Below, piece after piece: positions 28,270 through 38,386 of a stretch of DNA of 64,000 nt. The stretch covers positions 2,046,001-2,110,000 of the forward strand of contig NZ_CP055930.1 of the NCBI RefSeq assembly GCF_013927005.1, given 5' to 3'. The notes beneath the pieces are model-generated. The model was not told the origin of the DNA, ran no database searches, and saw only the letters and a program-made list of their open reading frames with translations. This DNA is from Enterobacter sp. RHBSTW-00175. Lineage in GTDB: Bacteria; Pseudomonadota; Gammaproteobacteria; Enterobacterales; Enterobacteriaceae. Position 1 is the stretch's first letter. Every line of letters begins with the position of its first letter. The position numbers and the translations under genes are program-made.

Positions 28270-28965
28270 TTAAAGGTAAACCAGCTCAACGTTGGTTAAA
28301 CCGTCCAGGGTCACTTCATCCGTGACATTTAAATCGTTGGTTGGATTGATAGAGGCCTCAACAGTGACTTTAAAGTTGATTTTGCTTTCAGCGGAAAGCA
28401 CGCGATTCGAGAGATCCTTCGTAAAACCATAAATTTCACGGTTATCACTGGCAATTTGCATAAAGTCAGTGCCTCTCGTGTCCCAGTTTTCACCACTATC
28501 TGCACTTAACATGGGATAAAGTGATTCACCGTTGCCGTTAGTGCTGGCACCTTGTGCGCGCGATATACCTAATGCATAAGAACCAATATTTTTGCTGTTA
28601 TAGGTTCCCAGACCAAAGGCAAACTGCGGGGCGCCACTAAAGCTATAAAATGGAACGGCTGCCGTTGGGGAGGAGGCGTCACGCGCATCGGTAAACTTCA
28701 CCGCAACGCGGGTGGCTTCTTCACAGGTAATGGAAACAGGAATGTCTTTCCTTTCCGTCAGCGGCGTCACGCTGGTCGCGTTGAGAGAGGCCACTTTCAT
28801 TGTACCGAAGTCAGCGATACCGCCACCGCTCGGAAACGCAGGTGTGCAGGAAGACGGGATAATTTTCCCCGTGACTTTAATATCAATGCTTTGTGCAGCC
28901 ATAGCGGTATTAACCGACAATGCCAGCACCGTCACCAGCGTTCCTTTTTTAATTAATGCGTTCAT
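28270..28965 (-). CDS. DUF1120-type fimbrial subunit, copy 1
   Basis: Exported pilin-like protein of 231 residues. The signal peptide is about 1-22 (SVNTAMA-AQS). Two Cys, about residues 40 and 80, are placed as in DUF1120 proteins such as YhcF of E. coli. It ends with NVELVYL, the alternating C-terminal strand expected to be held by the chaperone. It lies next to the chaperone gene and is a near-duplicate of the gene at 29368. N- and C-terminal thirds are almost identical between copies; the central part (about residues 100-190) has diverged. Confidence 0.85.
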   Translation of the reverse strand: MNALIKKGTLVTVLALSVNTAMAAQSIDIKVTGKIIPSSCTPAFPSGGGIADFGTMKVASLNATSVTPLTERKDIPVSITCEEATRVAVKFTDARDASSPTAAVPFYSFSGAPQFAFGLGTYNSKNIGSYALGISRAQGASTNGNGESLYPMLSADSGENWDTRGTDFMQIASDNREIYGFTKDLSNRVLSAESKINFKVTVEASINPTNDLNVTDEVTLDGLTNVELVYL

Positions 28966-29321
28966 TCAATTTCCTTATTTAGATGAAATACACAACCAAG
29001 CCAGATATCGATATTTGGCTGAGGAAGAGAAAAATAGCAGCATAGATAACCCCTATCAATAGCCTTAATCGCATTTAGGATTTACGCCTGAGAATTTCCT
29101 TAATAATTAGGATCAATCATTTGCTTTATGAATATATAGTAGAGACCATTCTCTTCAGGAGCTTAAAAACATTGATGAAAATAATGTTACCGAAAAATCG
29201 GTCAGCCGAACCATTGAGGAGAGTTATTTAACGATGAGTGTGGATCGGAGGTGATGAAAAAAAGAGCAATAGAGGAGCATTTTTTAGAATGGCTTAATTT
29301 GTTTGTTAATCTTGATTAATA

Positions 29322-30358
29322 CTGCTCCCCTTAACTGAGGAGCAGTGAACAGTGATAAGGATGTTAATTAGAGGTAAACCAGCTCAACGTTGGTTAAACC
29401 GTCCAGCGTCACCTCATCCGTGACATTTAAATCGTTGGTTGGGTTAATAGTGGCTTCGACAAATACCTTAAAGTTGATTTTGCTTTCAGCGGAAAGATCG
29501 CCACTAGAGAGATCCTTTGTAAAACCATAAATTTCATCATTATCACTCGAAATTCCCATAAAATCGGTGCCACTGCGAAACCAGGTTTCACCACCATCTG
29601 AACTCAATATGGGATTAAGTGATTCACCATTACCATTGGTGTTTGCACCCTCAGCACGTGATATACCTAAGCCATAAGCACCAATGTTTTTACTGTTATA
29701 AGTTCCCAGTCCGAAGGCATACTGCGGGGAGCCAGCAAAGCTATAAAAAGACACAGACTCAGTTGGAGAGGAGGCATCACGCGCATCGGTAAACTTCACC
29801 GCAACGCGGGTGGCTTCTTCACAGGTAATGGAAACAGGGATTTCCTTCCTGTCCGGAAGTGGGGTCGAGCTGGTTGAGTTAAGAGAGGCCACTTTCATCG
29901 TGCCGAAGTCAGCGATACCGCCACCGCTTGGAAACGCAGGTGTGCAGGAAGACGGAATAATTTTACCTGTTACTTTAATATCAATGCTTTGTGCAGCCAT
30001 AGCTGTATTAACCGACATCGCTAACGCTGTAACCAGCATTCCTTTTTTAATAAATGCGTTCATTCAATTTCCTTATTTAGGTGAAATACAAAACGAAGCC
30101 AAATACCGACACTTGACTGAAGGAGACAAAAATACCAGTATCAATAACCTCTATCAATTACCTGGAACGTATTTAGGATTTGCGCCTGAGAAATTCATAA
30201 ATAATCAGGACCAATTATTTAACGAGTGAATATAAAAAGGATACAGTTCGCTTTATCAGCTTTAAAACATTGATAAAAATAATGCTATCGTAAAACTGGT
30301 TAGCCGTATTATTTAAGCGAGTTATTCAACGACGTGTGTAAAACAGAGGGTGACAACA
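29322..30358 (-). repeat. Tandem duplication unit B (pilin gene plus upstream region)
   Basis: Second copy of the unit at 28224-29260. Outer limits are where alignment fades and are approximate. The stretch from 30064 to 30461 holds the promoter side of this copy and then about 100 bases in which I see nothing specific. Confidence 0.85.
29368..30063 (-). CDS. DUF1120-type fimbrial subunit, copy 2
   Basis: Paralogue of the gene at 28270, also 231 residues with the same signal peptide type and Cys positions. Differences are concentrated in the central surface-like region (for example VSFYSFAGSPQY against VPFYSFSGAPQF, and SSDGGETWFRSGTDFMG against SADSGENWDTRGTDFMQ). It is first in the cluster. 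Its 5' region closely resembles that of copy 1, so each copy probably has its own promoter. It may be a major subunit or a phase or antigenic variant partner. Confidence 0.85.
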   Translation of the reverse strand: MNAFIKKGMLVTALAMSVNTAMAAQSIDIKVTGKIIPSSCTPAFPSGGGIADFGTMKVASLNSTSSTPLPDRKEIPVSITCEEATRVAVKFTDARDASSPTESVSFYSFAGSPQYAFGLGTYNSKNIGAYGLGISRAEGANTNGNGESLNPILSSDGGETWFRSGTDFMGISSDNDEIYGFTKDLSSGDLSAESKINFKVFVEATINPTNDLNVTDEVTLDGLTNVELVYL

Positions 30359-30461
30359 AAGAAGGGAGGCGTAGCGGGAAAGCCTTTGCAAGCGAGTATA
30401 GGGATTATTTGTATTCACACCTGTCCCCGCTCCGAAGAGCAAGGGACAGTGGCAACATATC

Positions 30462-30674
30462 TTATTTGGTCAGTTCTGCCGTCATGTGTACGCGGTTACC
30501 AGAGAATGCCTGAGTAATTTTGTAAGATGACGCGCCTGCTTCCTGAGCCTGAGCTGCGATTTTCGCTTCTGCGCCGTCAATGGTTGAGGCGGTTGCGGTG
30601 ACAGTCTGTGCAGCGAAAGAACCGAAAGAAGTAGCCAGAGCAATTACAGCGACAAAAGTTTTGATGCTTTTCAT
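30462..30674 (-). CDS. DUF1471 (YdgH/BhsA/McbA-like) small periplasmic protein
   Basis: Exported protein of 70 residues. The signal peptide is about 1-22 (VAVIALATSFGSFAA), and the mature part carries the DUF1471 pattern ending AGASSYKITQAFSGNRVHMTAELTK. Members in E. coli are induced by stress and affect biofilm or envelope properties. It is monocistronic, downstream of nothing on its strand, with an AAAGGG ribosome site. Specific role unknown. Confidence 0.85.
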   Translation of the reverse strand: MKSIKTFVAVIALATSFGSFAAQTVTATASTIDGAEAKIAAQAQEAGASSYKITQAFSGNRVHMTAELTK

Positions 30675-30788
30675 GATTTAAACCCTTTCATTAAGTTGTT
30701 TAGGTAAGGCACCGTGCCTTGATGAGATAAATACTAGACCTCATCATGAACAACTAAAAGCGGAAGGATTTGCTAATATCATTCAAAA

Positions 30789-31625
30789 TTACTGATTAAT
30801 AATTAAACGCTGAGGATGAGTATAAATCGTCGCCCTTCCCGGCTTACAGAATCCGACCAGCGTCAGGTTGCAGCGCTCTGCCACTTCCACAGCCAGCGTG
30901 GTCGCCGCTGACACCGCGAACAGAATTTCAATGCCACACATCGCCGACTTCTGCACCATCTCATAGCTGGCCCGGCTGGACACCAGCGCAGCACCCTGTT
31001 GCCAGATAGCGTTCTCACGCGCTCTGCGGCCCAGCAGTTTATCCAGCGCCACATGGCGACCCACATCCTCATGCCCACCAGCAATTTCACCTGATGGCAG
31101 CACCCAGGCTGCGGCGTGTGTACAACCGCTCAGCTGGCCAATGGGCTGAACATCGTTCAAATGCTCAAGCGCGCTGTCGAGGTGCGCCAGGTTAAATGTC
31201 TGGGTAAACGGCAGCGGGGCTATTGGTTTGCCAATATCGTTAAGTTGCTCAACGCCACAGACTCCGCAGCCCGTGCGCCCGGCCAGCGCGCGACGGCGCT
31301 CTTTCAGCCCCATAAAGCGGCGACTGGAGAGCTCAATTTGCACTTCAAGGCCATTACAGGCCTGAACCACGTCCATGCCGTAGATATCTTGCGGGTGCTC
31401 AATGATGCCTTCCGAAAGGGAAAAGCCGATGGCAAACAGGTCGAGATCTTTGGGCGTGGCCATCATCACAACGTGCGAGATACCGTTGTAGACCAGGGCA
31501 ACAGGGACTTCCTCCGCCAGAAAATCGGGAGTGGCGCGGGTAATATGGGGCGGTCTGTGTACCGACAGTTCCACAATGCCCGCAGGCAGTGGCGACGCGT
31601 GGGTAGCACGGTTTTGTTTAGACAC
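30789..31625 (-). CDS. fdhD: Formate dehydrogenase sulfurtransferase FdhD
   Basis: Transfers sulfur from IscS to the molybdenum cofactor of formate dehydrogenases, making FdoG active. It has 278 residues. The CxxC motif that carries the sulfur is in [17 protein letters not shown] at 31623-31625 is taken as start because AGGA lies at a good distance before it; the longest frame opens with a TTG six codons upstream. It is divergent from fdoG. The roughly 380 bp spacer contains AT-rich promoter sequence and the hairpin CCCTC/GAGGG near 31903-31920. Confidence 0.94.
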   Translation of the reverse strand: MSKQNRATHASPLPAGIVELSVHRPPHITRATPDFLAEEVPVALVYNGISHVVMMATPKDLDLFAIGFSLSEGIIEHPQDIYGMDVVQACNGLEVQIELSSRRFMGLKERRRALAGRTGCGVCGVEQLNDIGKPIAPLPFTQTFNLAHLDSALEHLNDVQPIGQLSGCTHAAAWVLPSGEIAGGHEDVGRHVALDKLLGRRARENAIWQQGAALVSSRASYEMVQKSAMCGIEILFAVSAATTLAVEVAERCNLTLVGFCKPGRATIYTHPQRLIINQ

Positions 31626-32007
31626 AACGGTATTCCTGAACAACCACAGAGGCAGGTCTGCTATTGCAACATAAACGGCAGACCTTACGCATAGTATGGA
31701 TCAACTTTTCAGCACCCATCCTCATCAAGTTTACCTACTCATTCCGGAGGGGTGCAACTGCAGCCATGATACACCCCTTTAACATGAGAGGTTGATAACG
31801 TGATTGATATCACACTTTATAATCAATGCAGTGATAATACGTTCACTTTGTATTAACGCAGTTCAAACAGGCTTACCGACAATGTGGTATTCTGATGATA
31901 TCCCTCGTGGAATTGAGGGATTAACACAAATTTTCTTCTTTGCGGGCAAAAAACGACCGCGAAGTTAAGACTCTATATGTAAGCAATGTCGAAACAAGGA
32001 GTGACCC

Positions 32008-35000
32008 ATGCAGGTCAGCAGAAGGCAGTTCTTTAAGATCTGCGCTGGCGGTATGGCAGGCACCACGGCAGCGGCACTGGGCTTTGCACCCGGCGTAGCG
32101 CTGGCGGAAACGCGGCAGTACAAACTGCTGCGCACCCGTGAAACCCGTAATACCTGTACGTACTGCTCTGTCGGTTGCGGGCTGTTGATGTATAGCCTCG
32201 GCGACGGTGCGAAAAACGCCAAAGCGTCTATCTTCCACATCGAAGGCGATCCGGATCATCCGGTCAACCGTGGTGCGCTGTGTCCGAAAGGCGCAGGTCT
32301 GGTGGACTTTATCCACTCAGAAAGCCGCCTGAAATTCCCCGAGTACCGCGCTCCAGGCTCCGACAAATGGCAACAAATCAGCTGGGATGATGCGTTTGAC
32401 CGCATCGCGAAACTGATTAAAGAAGACCGCGATGCCAACTTCATCGACAAGAACGCCGATGGCGTAACGGTGAACCGCTGGCTCTCCACCGGGATGCTGT
32501 GTGCCTCTGCTTCCAGTAACGAAACCGGTTATTTAACCCAGAAATTTACGCGTGCACTCGGAATGCTCGCGGTCGACAACCAGGCGCGTGTCTGACACGG
32601 ACCAACGGTAGCAAGTCTTGCTCCAACATTTGGTCGCGGTGCGATGACCAACCACTGGGTCGACATCAAGAACGCCAACCTCATCGTGGTGATGGGCGGT
32701 AACGCCGCTGAAGCGCACCCTGTCGGGTTCCGCTGGGCGATGGAAGCCAAAATTCACAACGGCGCAAAATTGATTGTTATCGATCCCCGCTTTACGCGTA
32801 CTGCGTCAGTGGCGGATTTCTACACCCCTATTCGTTCAGGTACTGACATCACATTCCTGTCAGGCGTATTGCTGTACCTGATGACTAACGAAAAATACAA
32901 CCGCGAATACACCGAAGCCTATACCAACGCCAGCCTGATCGTGCGTGAGGATTATCACTTCGAAGATGGCCTGTTCAGCGGTTATAACGCCGAAAAACGC
33001 AAGTACGACAAAACCAGCTGGAACTACGAGCTGGATGAGAAAGGCTTTGCGAAGCGCGACACCACCCTGCAACACCCGCGCTGCGTGTGGAACCTGCTGA
33101 AAGAGCACGTTTCCCGCTACACGCCGGATGTAGTTGAAAATATCTGTGGTACGCCGAAGGCGGACTTCCTGAAAGTCTGTGAGCTTATCGCCGAAACCAG
33201 CGCGAAAGATAAAACCGCGTCGTTCCTGTATGCACTCGGCTGGACGCAACACTCCATCGGTGCGCAGAACATCCGTACCATGGCGATGGTTCAGCTGCTG
33301 CTTGGCAACATGGGGATGGCAGGCGGTGGCGTAAACGCCCTGCGCGGTCACTCCAACATTCAGGGTCTGACCGACCTCGGCCTTCTGTCTCAAAGCCTGC
33401 CGGGATATATGAACCTGCCAAGCGAGAAACAGACTGACCTGCAAACCTACCTGACGGCCAGCACGCCTAAACCGCTGCTTGAAGGCCAGGTAAACTACTG
33501 GGGCAACTATCCGAAGTTCTTCGTCTCGATGATGAAAGCGTTCTTCGGCGACAAAGCAACGGCTGAAAACGGCTGGGGCTTTGACTGGCTGCCGAAGTGG
33601 GACAAAGGTTACGACGTTCTCCAGTACTTCGAGATGATGAACCAGGGCAAGGTCAACGGCTATCTGTGCCAGGGCTTTAACCCGGTTGCCTCGTTCCCGA
33701 ACAAGAACAAGGTTGTGGCATCCCTGTCAAAACTGAAGTTCCTGGTAACAATTGACCCGCTCAATACCGAAACCTCGACCTTCTGGCAGAACCACGGTGA
33801 ATCGAACGATGTCGATCCATCGAAAATTCAGACCGAGGTGTTCCGACTGCCATCGACCTGTTTCGCGGAAGAGAACGGCTCTATTGTTAACTCCGGGCGC
33901 TGGTTGCAGTGGCACTGGAAAGGCGCAGACGCCCCAGGGCTTGCCATGAACGACGGTGAGATCCTGGCCGGCATCTTCTTGCGCCTGCGTAAGATGTACG
34001 CAGCAGAAGGCGGCGCGAACCCGGAACCGGTTCTGAATATGTCCTGGAACTACTCGACGCCAGAAAATCCAGCGCCGGAAGAAGTGGCGATGGAGAGCAA
34101 CGGTAAGGCGCTGGCGGATGTTATCGACCCGGCTACCGGTGCCGTTCTGGCGAAGAAAGGTGAACAGCTCAGCACCTTTGCGCACCTGCGCGATGACGGC
34201 ACGACGTCCAGCGGTTGCTGGATCTTCGCCGGAAGCTGGACGCCGAAAGGCAACCAGATGGCCAACCGCGATAACGCCGACCCTTCGGGTCTGGGCAATA
34301 CGCTGGGTTGGGCATGGGCATGGCCGCTTAACCGCCGCATTCTGTACAACCGCGCCTCCGCAGACCCGCAGGGGAATCCGTGGGATCCGAAGCGTCAGTT
34401 GCTGAAATGGGACGGCGCGAAATGGGGCGGCGTGGATATTCCGGACTACAGCACTGCCGCACCAGGCAGCGATGTCGGGCCGTTTATCATGCAGCCTGAA
34501 GGGATGGGACGCTTGTTTGCTATCGATAAGATGGCGGAAGGGCCGTTCCCGGAACACTACGAACCGTTTGAAACGCCGCTGGGTACCAACCCGCTGCACC
34601 CGAACGTGGTCTCTAACCCGGCAGCCCGTATCTTCAAGGGCGATCTCGAAGCGCTGGGTAAAAAAGACAAGTTCCCGTATGTGGGTACAACCTATCGTCT
34701 GACCGAGCACTTCCACTACTGGACCAAGCACGCGCTGCTTAACGCCATCGCGCAGCCGGAACAGTTTGTAGAGATCGGCGAGAAGCTGGCGAACAAGCTC
34801 GGCATTGCCCACGGCGATACCGTGAAAGTCTCCTCTAACCGCGGCTATATCAAGGCCAAGGCAGTGGTGACCAAGCGTATTCGCACGCTGAACGTTCACG
34901 GTCAGCAGGTGGACACCATTGGTATTCCTATCCACTGGGGTTACGAGGGCGTGGCGAAGAAAGGGTTTATTGCTAACACCCTGACGCCGTTCGTCGGTGA

Positions 35001-35058
35001 TGCGAACACGCAGACGCCGGAGTTTAAGGCCTTCCTCGTGAACGTGGAAAAGGTGTAA
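32008..35058 (+). CDS. fdoG: Formate dehydrogenase-O catalytic subunit, selenoprotein
   Basis: Oxidises formate to CO2 in the periplasm and feeds electrons to quinone through FdoH and FdoI. Reading through the in-frame TGA at 32593-32595 as selenocysteine 196 gives 1016 residues, the E. coli length. A twin-arginine signal (SRRQFFK) begins the protein. The [4Fe-4S] cysteines start at C50 (CTYCSVGCG). Bis-MGD-binding domains fill the rest. The stop is not a mutation: both sides align as one protein and a SECIS hairpin follows. It heads fdoGHI-fdhE. Confidence 0.97.
32593..32630 (+). promoter_or_regulatory. Selenocysteine codon and SECIS element in fdoG
   Basis: The TGA codon is followed by a stem-loop whose tip is AGCAAGTCTTGCT (32610-32622), with paired AGCAA/TTGCT arms and the GUC loop type recognised by SelB in bacterial formate dehydrogenase mRNAs. 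Distance to the UGA is about 15 bases, as in fdnG and fdoG of E. coli. Confidence 0.85.
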
Positions 35059-35070
35059 CGGAGACGACTT

Positions 35071-35973
35071 ATGGCTTATCAATCGCAAGACATTATTCGT
35101 CGTTCCGCGACTAACGGTTTCACTCCCGCGCCTCAGGCGCGGGACCACCAGCAGGAAGTGGCGAAGCTTATCGACGTGACTACCTGTATCGGCTGTAAAG
35201 CCTGTCAGGTGGCGTGTTCGGAGTGGAACGACCTCCGTGATGAAGTCGGTCACAACGTCGGGGTGTACGACAACCCGGCGGACCTGACCGCAAAATCCTG
35301 GACGGTAATGCGTTTCTCGGAAGTGGAGCAGAACGACAAACTGGAATGGCTTATCCGCAAAGACGGCTGTATGCACTGTGCGGATCCGGGCTGCCTGAAG
35401 GCGTGCCCGTCAGAAGGGGCTATCATTCAGTATGCCAACGGCATCGTCGACTTCCAGTCCGAACAGTGCATTGGCTGCGGCTACTGCATCGCCGGCTGCC
35501 CGTTCGACGTACCGCGACTGAACCCGGAAGACAACCGCGTCTACAAATGTACGCTGTGCGTTGACCGCGTAACCGTCGGCCAGGAGCCAGCCTGCGTGAA
35601 GACCTGCCCAACCGGTGCTATCCACTTTGGCTCTAAAGAGGATATGAAAACGCTGGCGGCAGAACGCGTGGGCGAACTGAAAACCCGTGGTTACGACAAC
35701 GCAGGCCTGTACGATCCGGCCGGTGTTGGCGGTACGCACGTGATGTACGTGCTGCACCACGCCGACAAGCCGAATCTGTACCACGGCCTGCCGGAGAACC
35801 CGGAAATCAGCGCTACTGTTAAGTTCTGGAAAGGCATCTGGAAACCGCTGGCAGCGGTCGGGTTTGCTGCCACCTTCGCAGCAAGCATCTTCCACTACGT
35901 CGGTGTCGGCCCGAACCGCGCGGAAGAAGAAGACGATAACCTGCATGAAGAGAAAGACGAGGTGCGCAAATGA
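35071..35973 (+). CDS. fdoH: Formate dehydrogenase-O iron-sulfur subunit FdoH
   Basis: Electron-transfer subunit of 300 residues with four [4Fe-4S] clusters. Cys clusters are seen in [42 protein letters not shown] and [23 protein letters not shown]-terminal membrane anchor follows ([20 protein letters not shown], about 255-275). It starts 12 bases after the fdoG stop and overlaps fdoI by 4 bp. Confidence 0.96.
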   Translation: MAYQSQDIIRRSATNGFTPAPQARDHQQEVAKLIDVTTCIGCKACQVACSEWNDLRDEVGHNVGVYDNPADLTAKSWTVMRFSEVEQNDKLEWLIRKDGCMHCADPGCLKACPSEGAIIQYANGIVDFQSEQCIGCGYCIAGCPFDVPRLNPEDNRVYKCTLCVDRVTVGQEPACVKTCPTGAIHFGSKEDMKTLAAERVGELKTRGYDNAGLYDPAGVGGTHVMYVLHHADKPNLYHGLPENPEISATVKFWKGIWKPLAAVGFAATFAASIFHYVGVGPNRAEEEDDNLHEEKDEVRK

Positions 35974-36605
35974 GAAAACGTGACACCATCGTGCGCTATA
36001 CCGCGCCGGAGCGAATCAACCACTGGGTCACCGCCTTCTGCTTCATGCTGGCGGCGATAAGCGGACTGGGGTTCTTCTTCCCGTCCTTCAACTGGCTGAT
36101 GCAGATCATGGGGACACCACAGCTGGCGCGTATATTGCACCCGTTTGTTGGCGTCATCATGTTCGCGTCGTTCATCATCATGTTTTTCCGATACTGGCAC
36201 CATAACCTAATCAATCGGGATGATATCTTTTGGGCGAAGAATATTCGTAAGATCGTCGTCAACGAGGAAGTGGGTGATACCGGGCGTTATAACTTCGGCC
36301 AGAAATGCGTTTTCTGGGCGGCGATTATCTTCCTGGTACTGTTGCTGGTGAGTGGTGTGATCATCTGGCGTCCGTATTTTGCGCCTGCTTTCTCAATCCC
36401 GGTGATCCGATTTGCGCTGATGCTGCATTCATTTGCCGCAGTGGCGTTAATTGTGGTTATCATGGTGCATATTTACGCCGCCCTTTGGGTGAAAGGCACC
36501 ATTACCGCGATGGTGGAAGGATGGGTAACCAATACGTGGGCGAAGAAACATCACCCGCGCTGGTACCGTGAGGTCCGAAAGACAACGGAAAAGAAAACTG
36601 AATGA
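35970..36605 (+). CDS. fdoI: Formate dehydrogenase-O cytochrome b556 subunit FdoI
   Basis: Four-helix inner-membrane subunit of 211 residues that holds two b hemes and reduces quinone. Conserved heme-ligand His positions appear in [17 protein letters not shown] and MLHSFAA plus MVHIYAALW. It overlaps fdoH and fdhE by 4 bp at each end, so the operon is translationally coupled. Confidence 0.96.
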   Translation: MRKRDTIVRYTAPERINHWVTAFCFMLAAISGLGFFFPSFNWLMQIMGTPQLARILHPFVGVIMFASFIIMFFRYWHHNLINRDDIFWAKNIRKIVVNEEVGDTGRYNFGQKCVFWAAIIFLVLLLVSGVIIWRPYFAPAFSIPVIRFALMLHSFAAVALIVVIMVHIYAALWVKGTITAMVEGWVTNTWAKKHHPRWYREVRKTTEKKTE

Positions 36606-37531
36606 GTATTCGCATAATCCCGCAAGATGAGCTGGGTTCGAGCGAGAAACGCACGGCGGAATATATTCCGCCGTTGTTATTCCCCAGACTCAAGAACCTC
36701 TATAACCGCCGCGCAGAGCGTCTGCGCGAGCTGGCAGAGAACAATCCTCTGGGCGACTTTTTGCGCTTTGCCGCGCTGATTGCCCACGCACAGGAAGTGG
36801 TGCTTTACGACCATCCTCTGCAAATGGATCTCACCGCGCGCATCAAAGAAGCCAACGAGCAGGGTAAACCGCCGCTGGATATTCACGTGTTGCCGCGCGA
36901 CAAGCACTGGCGCAAGCTGCTGCATTCGCTGATTGCCGAGCTTAAGCCGGAGATGAGCGGCACTGCGCTGGCGGTGATCGAGAACCTGGAAAAAGCCTCT
37001 GATATGGAGCTGGAAGAGATGGCGAGCGCGCTGTTTGCTTCTGACTTTACGCTTGTCAGCAGCGATAAAGCCCCGTTTATCTGGGCTGCGCTGTCGCTCT
37101 ACTGGGCGCAAATGGCCAGCCTGATCCCAGGTAAAGCCCGCGCAGAATATGGCGAAGCACGTCAGTTCTGCCCGGTGTGCGGTTCAATGCCGGTGTCCAG
37201 CATGGTGCAGATCGGTACGTCCCAGGGGCTGCGCTACCTGCACTGCAACCTGTGTGAAACCGAATGGCACGTGGTGCGCGTGAAGTGCAGCAACTGCGAA
37301 CAGACCCGCGATCTGAACTACTGGTCGCTGGAAAATGAAGAAGCGGCGGTGAAAGCGGAAAGCTGCGGCGACTGCGGGACCTACCTGAAGATTCTTTATC
37401 AGGAAAAAGACCCGAAAGTCGAAGCGGTGGCCGACGATCTCGCCTCGCTGATTCTGGACGCGAAGATGGAGCAGGAGGGCTTTGCCCGCAGCTCGATTAA
37501 CCCGTTCCTGTTCCCGGGTGAAGGGGAGTAG
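36602..37531 (+). CDS. fdhE: Formate dehydrogenase accessory protein FdhE
   Basis: Cytoplasmic protein of 309 residues required for active respiratory formate dehydrogenases; binds the enzyme and iron through CxxC motifs. Four are visible: CPVCGS, CNLCETE, CSNCEQT and CGDCGTY, all in the C-terminal half (about 190-265). It is the last gene of the fdo operon, followed by a REP unit. Confidence 0.96.
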   Translation: MSIRIIPQDELGSSEKRTAEYIPPLLFPRLKNLYNRRAERLRELAENNPLGDFLRFAALIAHAQEVVLYDHPLQMDLTARIKEANEQGKPPLDIHVLPRDKHWRKLLHSLIAELKPEMSGTALAVIENLEKASDMELEEMASALFASDFTLVSSDKAPFIWAALSLYWAQMASLIPGKARAEYGEARQFCPVCGSMPVSSMVQIGTSQGLRYLHCNLCETEWHVVRVKCSNCEQTRDLNYWSLENEEAAVKAESCGDCGTYLKILYQEKDPKVEAVADDLASLILDAKMEQEGFARSSINPFLFPGEGE

Positions 37532-37544
37532 TCTCCTTTGACAG

Positions 37545-37573
37545 TGCCGGGCGGCGCAAGCTTGCCCGGCCTA
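37545..37573. repeat. REP-like palindrome after fdhE
   Basis: TGCCGGGCGGCGCAAGCTTG followed by CCCGGCCTA has the REP pattern of enterobacteria (GCCGGGnGGCGnnnnCGCC-type). It lies between fdhE and the convergent broken toxin gene and may stabilise the fdo message. Confidence 0.75.
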
Positions 37574-37933
37574 CAGATGATAGGGTGAGACAACCCCAAC
37601 AATTCCCGCAAAATCTTTCGTATTACGTGAAATCAACGGGCAATTTCTACTCTGGGCTGTGGCCAGAATGATGGCATCAGGCAGTTTCATCCCGTGCTCC
37701 TCACGGAGTAAAACGCTTCTTTCAGCGATTTCACGCGACACATCGATAATCTCAAAGGCACCCAATACAGCCGCCGTTTTTGCTTCATGACCGTGCCTGC
37801 GCGCGCCGACCATCACTTCCATCTATGTAATCAGGCTGATCGCCCGGTGCGATGCTGTGTTTTCAATCGCATTCGCTGCCTCAGTGCGATTATTAAAGAG
37901 ATCGATAAGAATGTTGGTATCAAACACTGCCAT
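37571..37933 (-). pseudogene. VapC-type PIN-domain toxin interrupted by an amber codon
   Basis: Reading from the ATG at 37931-37933 gives MAVFDTNILIDLFNNRTEAA, a PIN-domain N-terminus with the first catalytic Asp (D5). After 36 codons there is a TAG at 37823-37825, then the same frame continues MEVMVGARRHG and LPDAIILATAQ to the expected C-terminus, 83 more codons. Total would be 120 codons, normal for VapC. The TAG sits where relatives usually have Trp, so a single base change from TGG is the likely cause. The toxin is probably inactive unless suppressed; restart at the ATG right after the stop would lack D5. Confidence 0.85.
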
Positions 37934-37944
37934 GTGTTCCACAA

Positions 37945-38187
37945 TTACCACTCCTCACGCAGCTTGCGTTCGTACTCCAGCCCATCTTCTTGCTGGTTGC
38001 CCCACAGACCCAGCGCATCACGAATAACCGAAGTGCTTTGCTGGTCGAGATACTGCTCTATCGCTTCTCGCAGCAATTCGGCACGAGGTTGATTCCGCAA
38101 CTGTTTGAGGTTATCCAGCCGTTGAATGACGTCATCCGACAAATCGATCAGTATTCTGCCCATATCAAGGTTCACCAAAAGACTCAT
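37945..38187 (-). CDS. Ribbon-helix-helix antitoxin / YiiF-like protein
   Basis: Small protein of 80 residues (72 if the second Met is used) with the Arc/CopG DNA-binding pattern GRILIDLSDDVIQRLDNLKQ. Its C-terminal part (QEDGLEYERKLREEW) fits an antitoxin tail that wraps a PIN toxin. It lies 11 bases before the broken PIN toxin gene, the vapBC order, and occupies the position of yiiF in E. coli, to which I think it corresponds. An AGGA ribosome site precedes the first ATG; GGTGA precedes the second. It may persist as an orphan antitoxin. Confidence 0.8.
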   Translation of the reverse strand: MSLLVNLDMGRILIDLSDDVIQRLDNLKQLRNQPRAELLREAIEQYLDQQSTSVIRDALGLWGNQQEDGLEYERKLREEW

Positions 38188-38386
38188 ATATCATCCTAGT
38201 ATATCACAAATGGTTAATTTTCAGGCAAAATACTCCTTGTCATTTTAAGGTCAAAGTTCATTTTAAAATTCGCGACCACTTTTGCGAGCCGCTTTCCAGA
38301 ACCGAGTTCCCATGCAAATCCTCTATTTTCTTCCGCGATAATCCAGGTTATAACACTGTATATCCATACAGAAAAAAGGCATTCAC

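Larger units (their letters stand above)
28224..29260 (-). repeat. Tandem duplication unit A (pilin gene plus upstream region)
   Basis: The segment aligns with 29322-30358 at a constant offset of 1098 bases: gene ends (28270/29368), starts (28965/30063), the ATTTAGGA motif (29073/30171) and GTTATT (29223/30321) all keep it. The unit includes about 295 bases upstream of the pilin start and the hairpin after its stop. The 402 base gap 28966-29367 is thus mostly duplicated promoter region with no extra gene. Confidence 0.88.

Noticed and set aside
29281..29346. CRISPR-like or phase-variation repeats near the pilin genes
   Set aside because: The similarity is explained by one tandem gene duplication; there are no short spaced repeats or invertible flanks.
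32008..32595. fdoG as a pseudogene with premature stop
   Set aside because: The TGA is the conserved selenocysteine codon, with a SECIS hairpin after it and both halves aligning to one 1016-residue protein.
33727..35376. 549-codon open frame antisense to fdoG and fdoH
   Set aside because: Shadow of strongly biased coding sequence; no domain or start signal.
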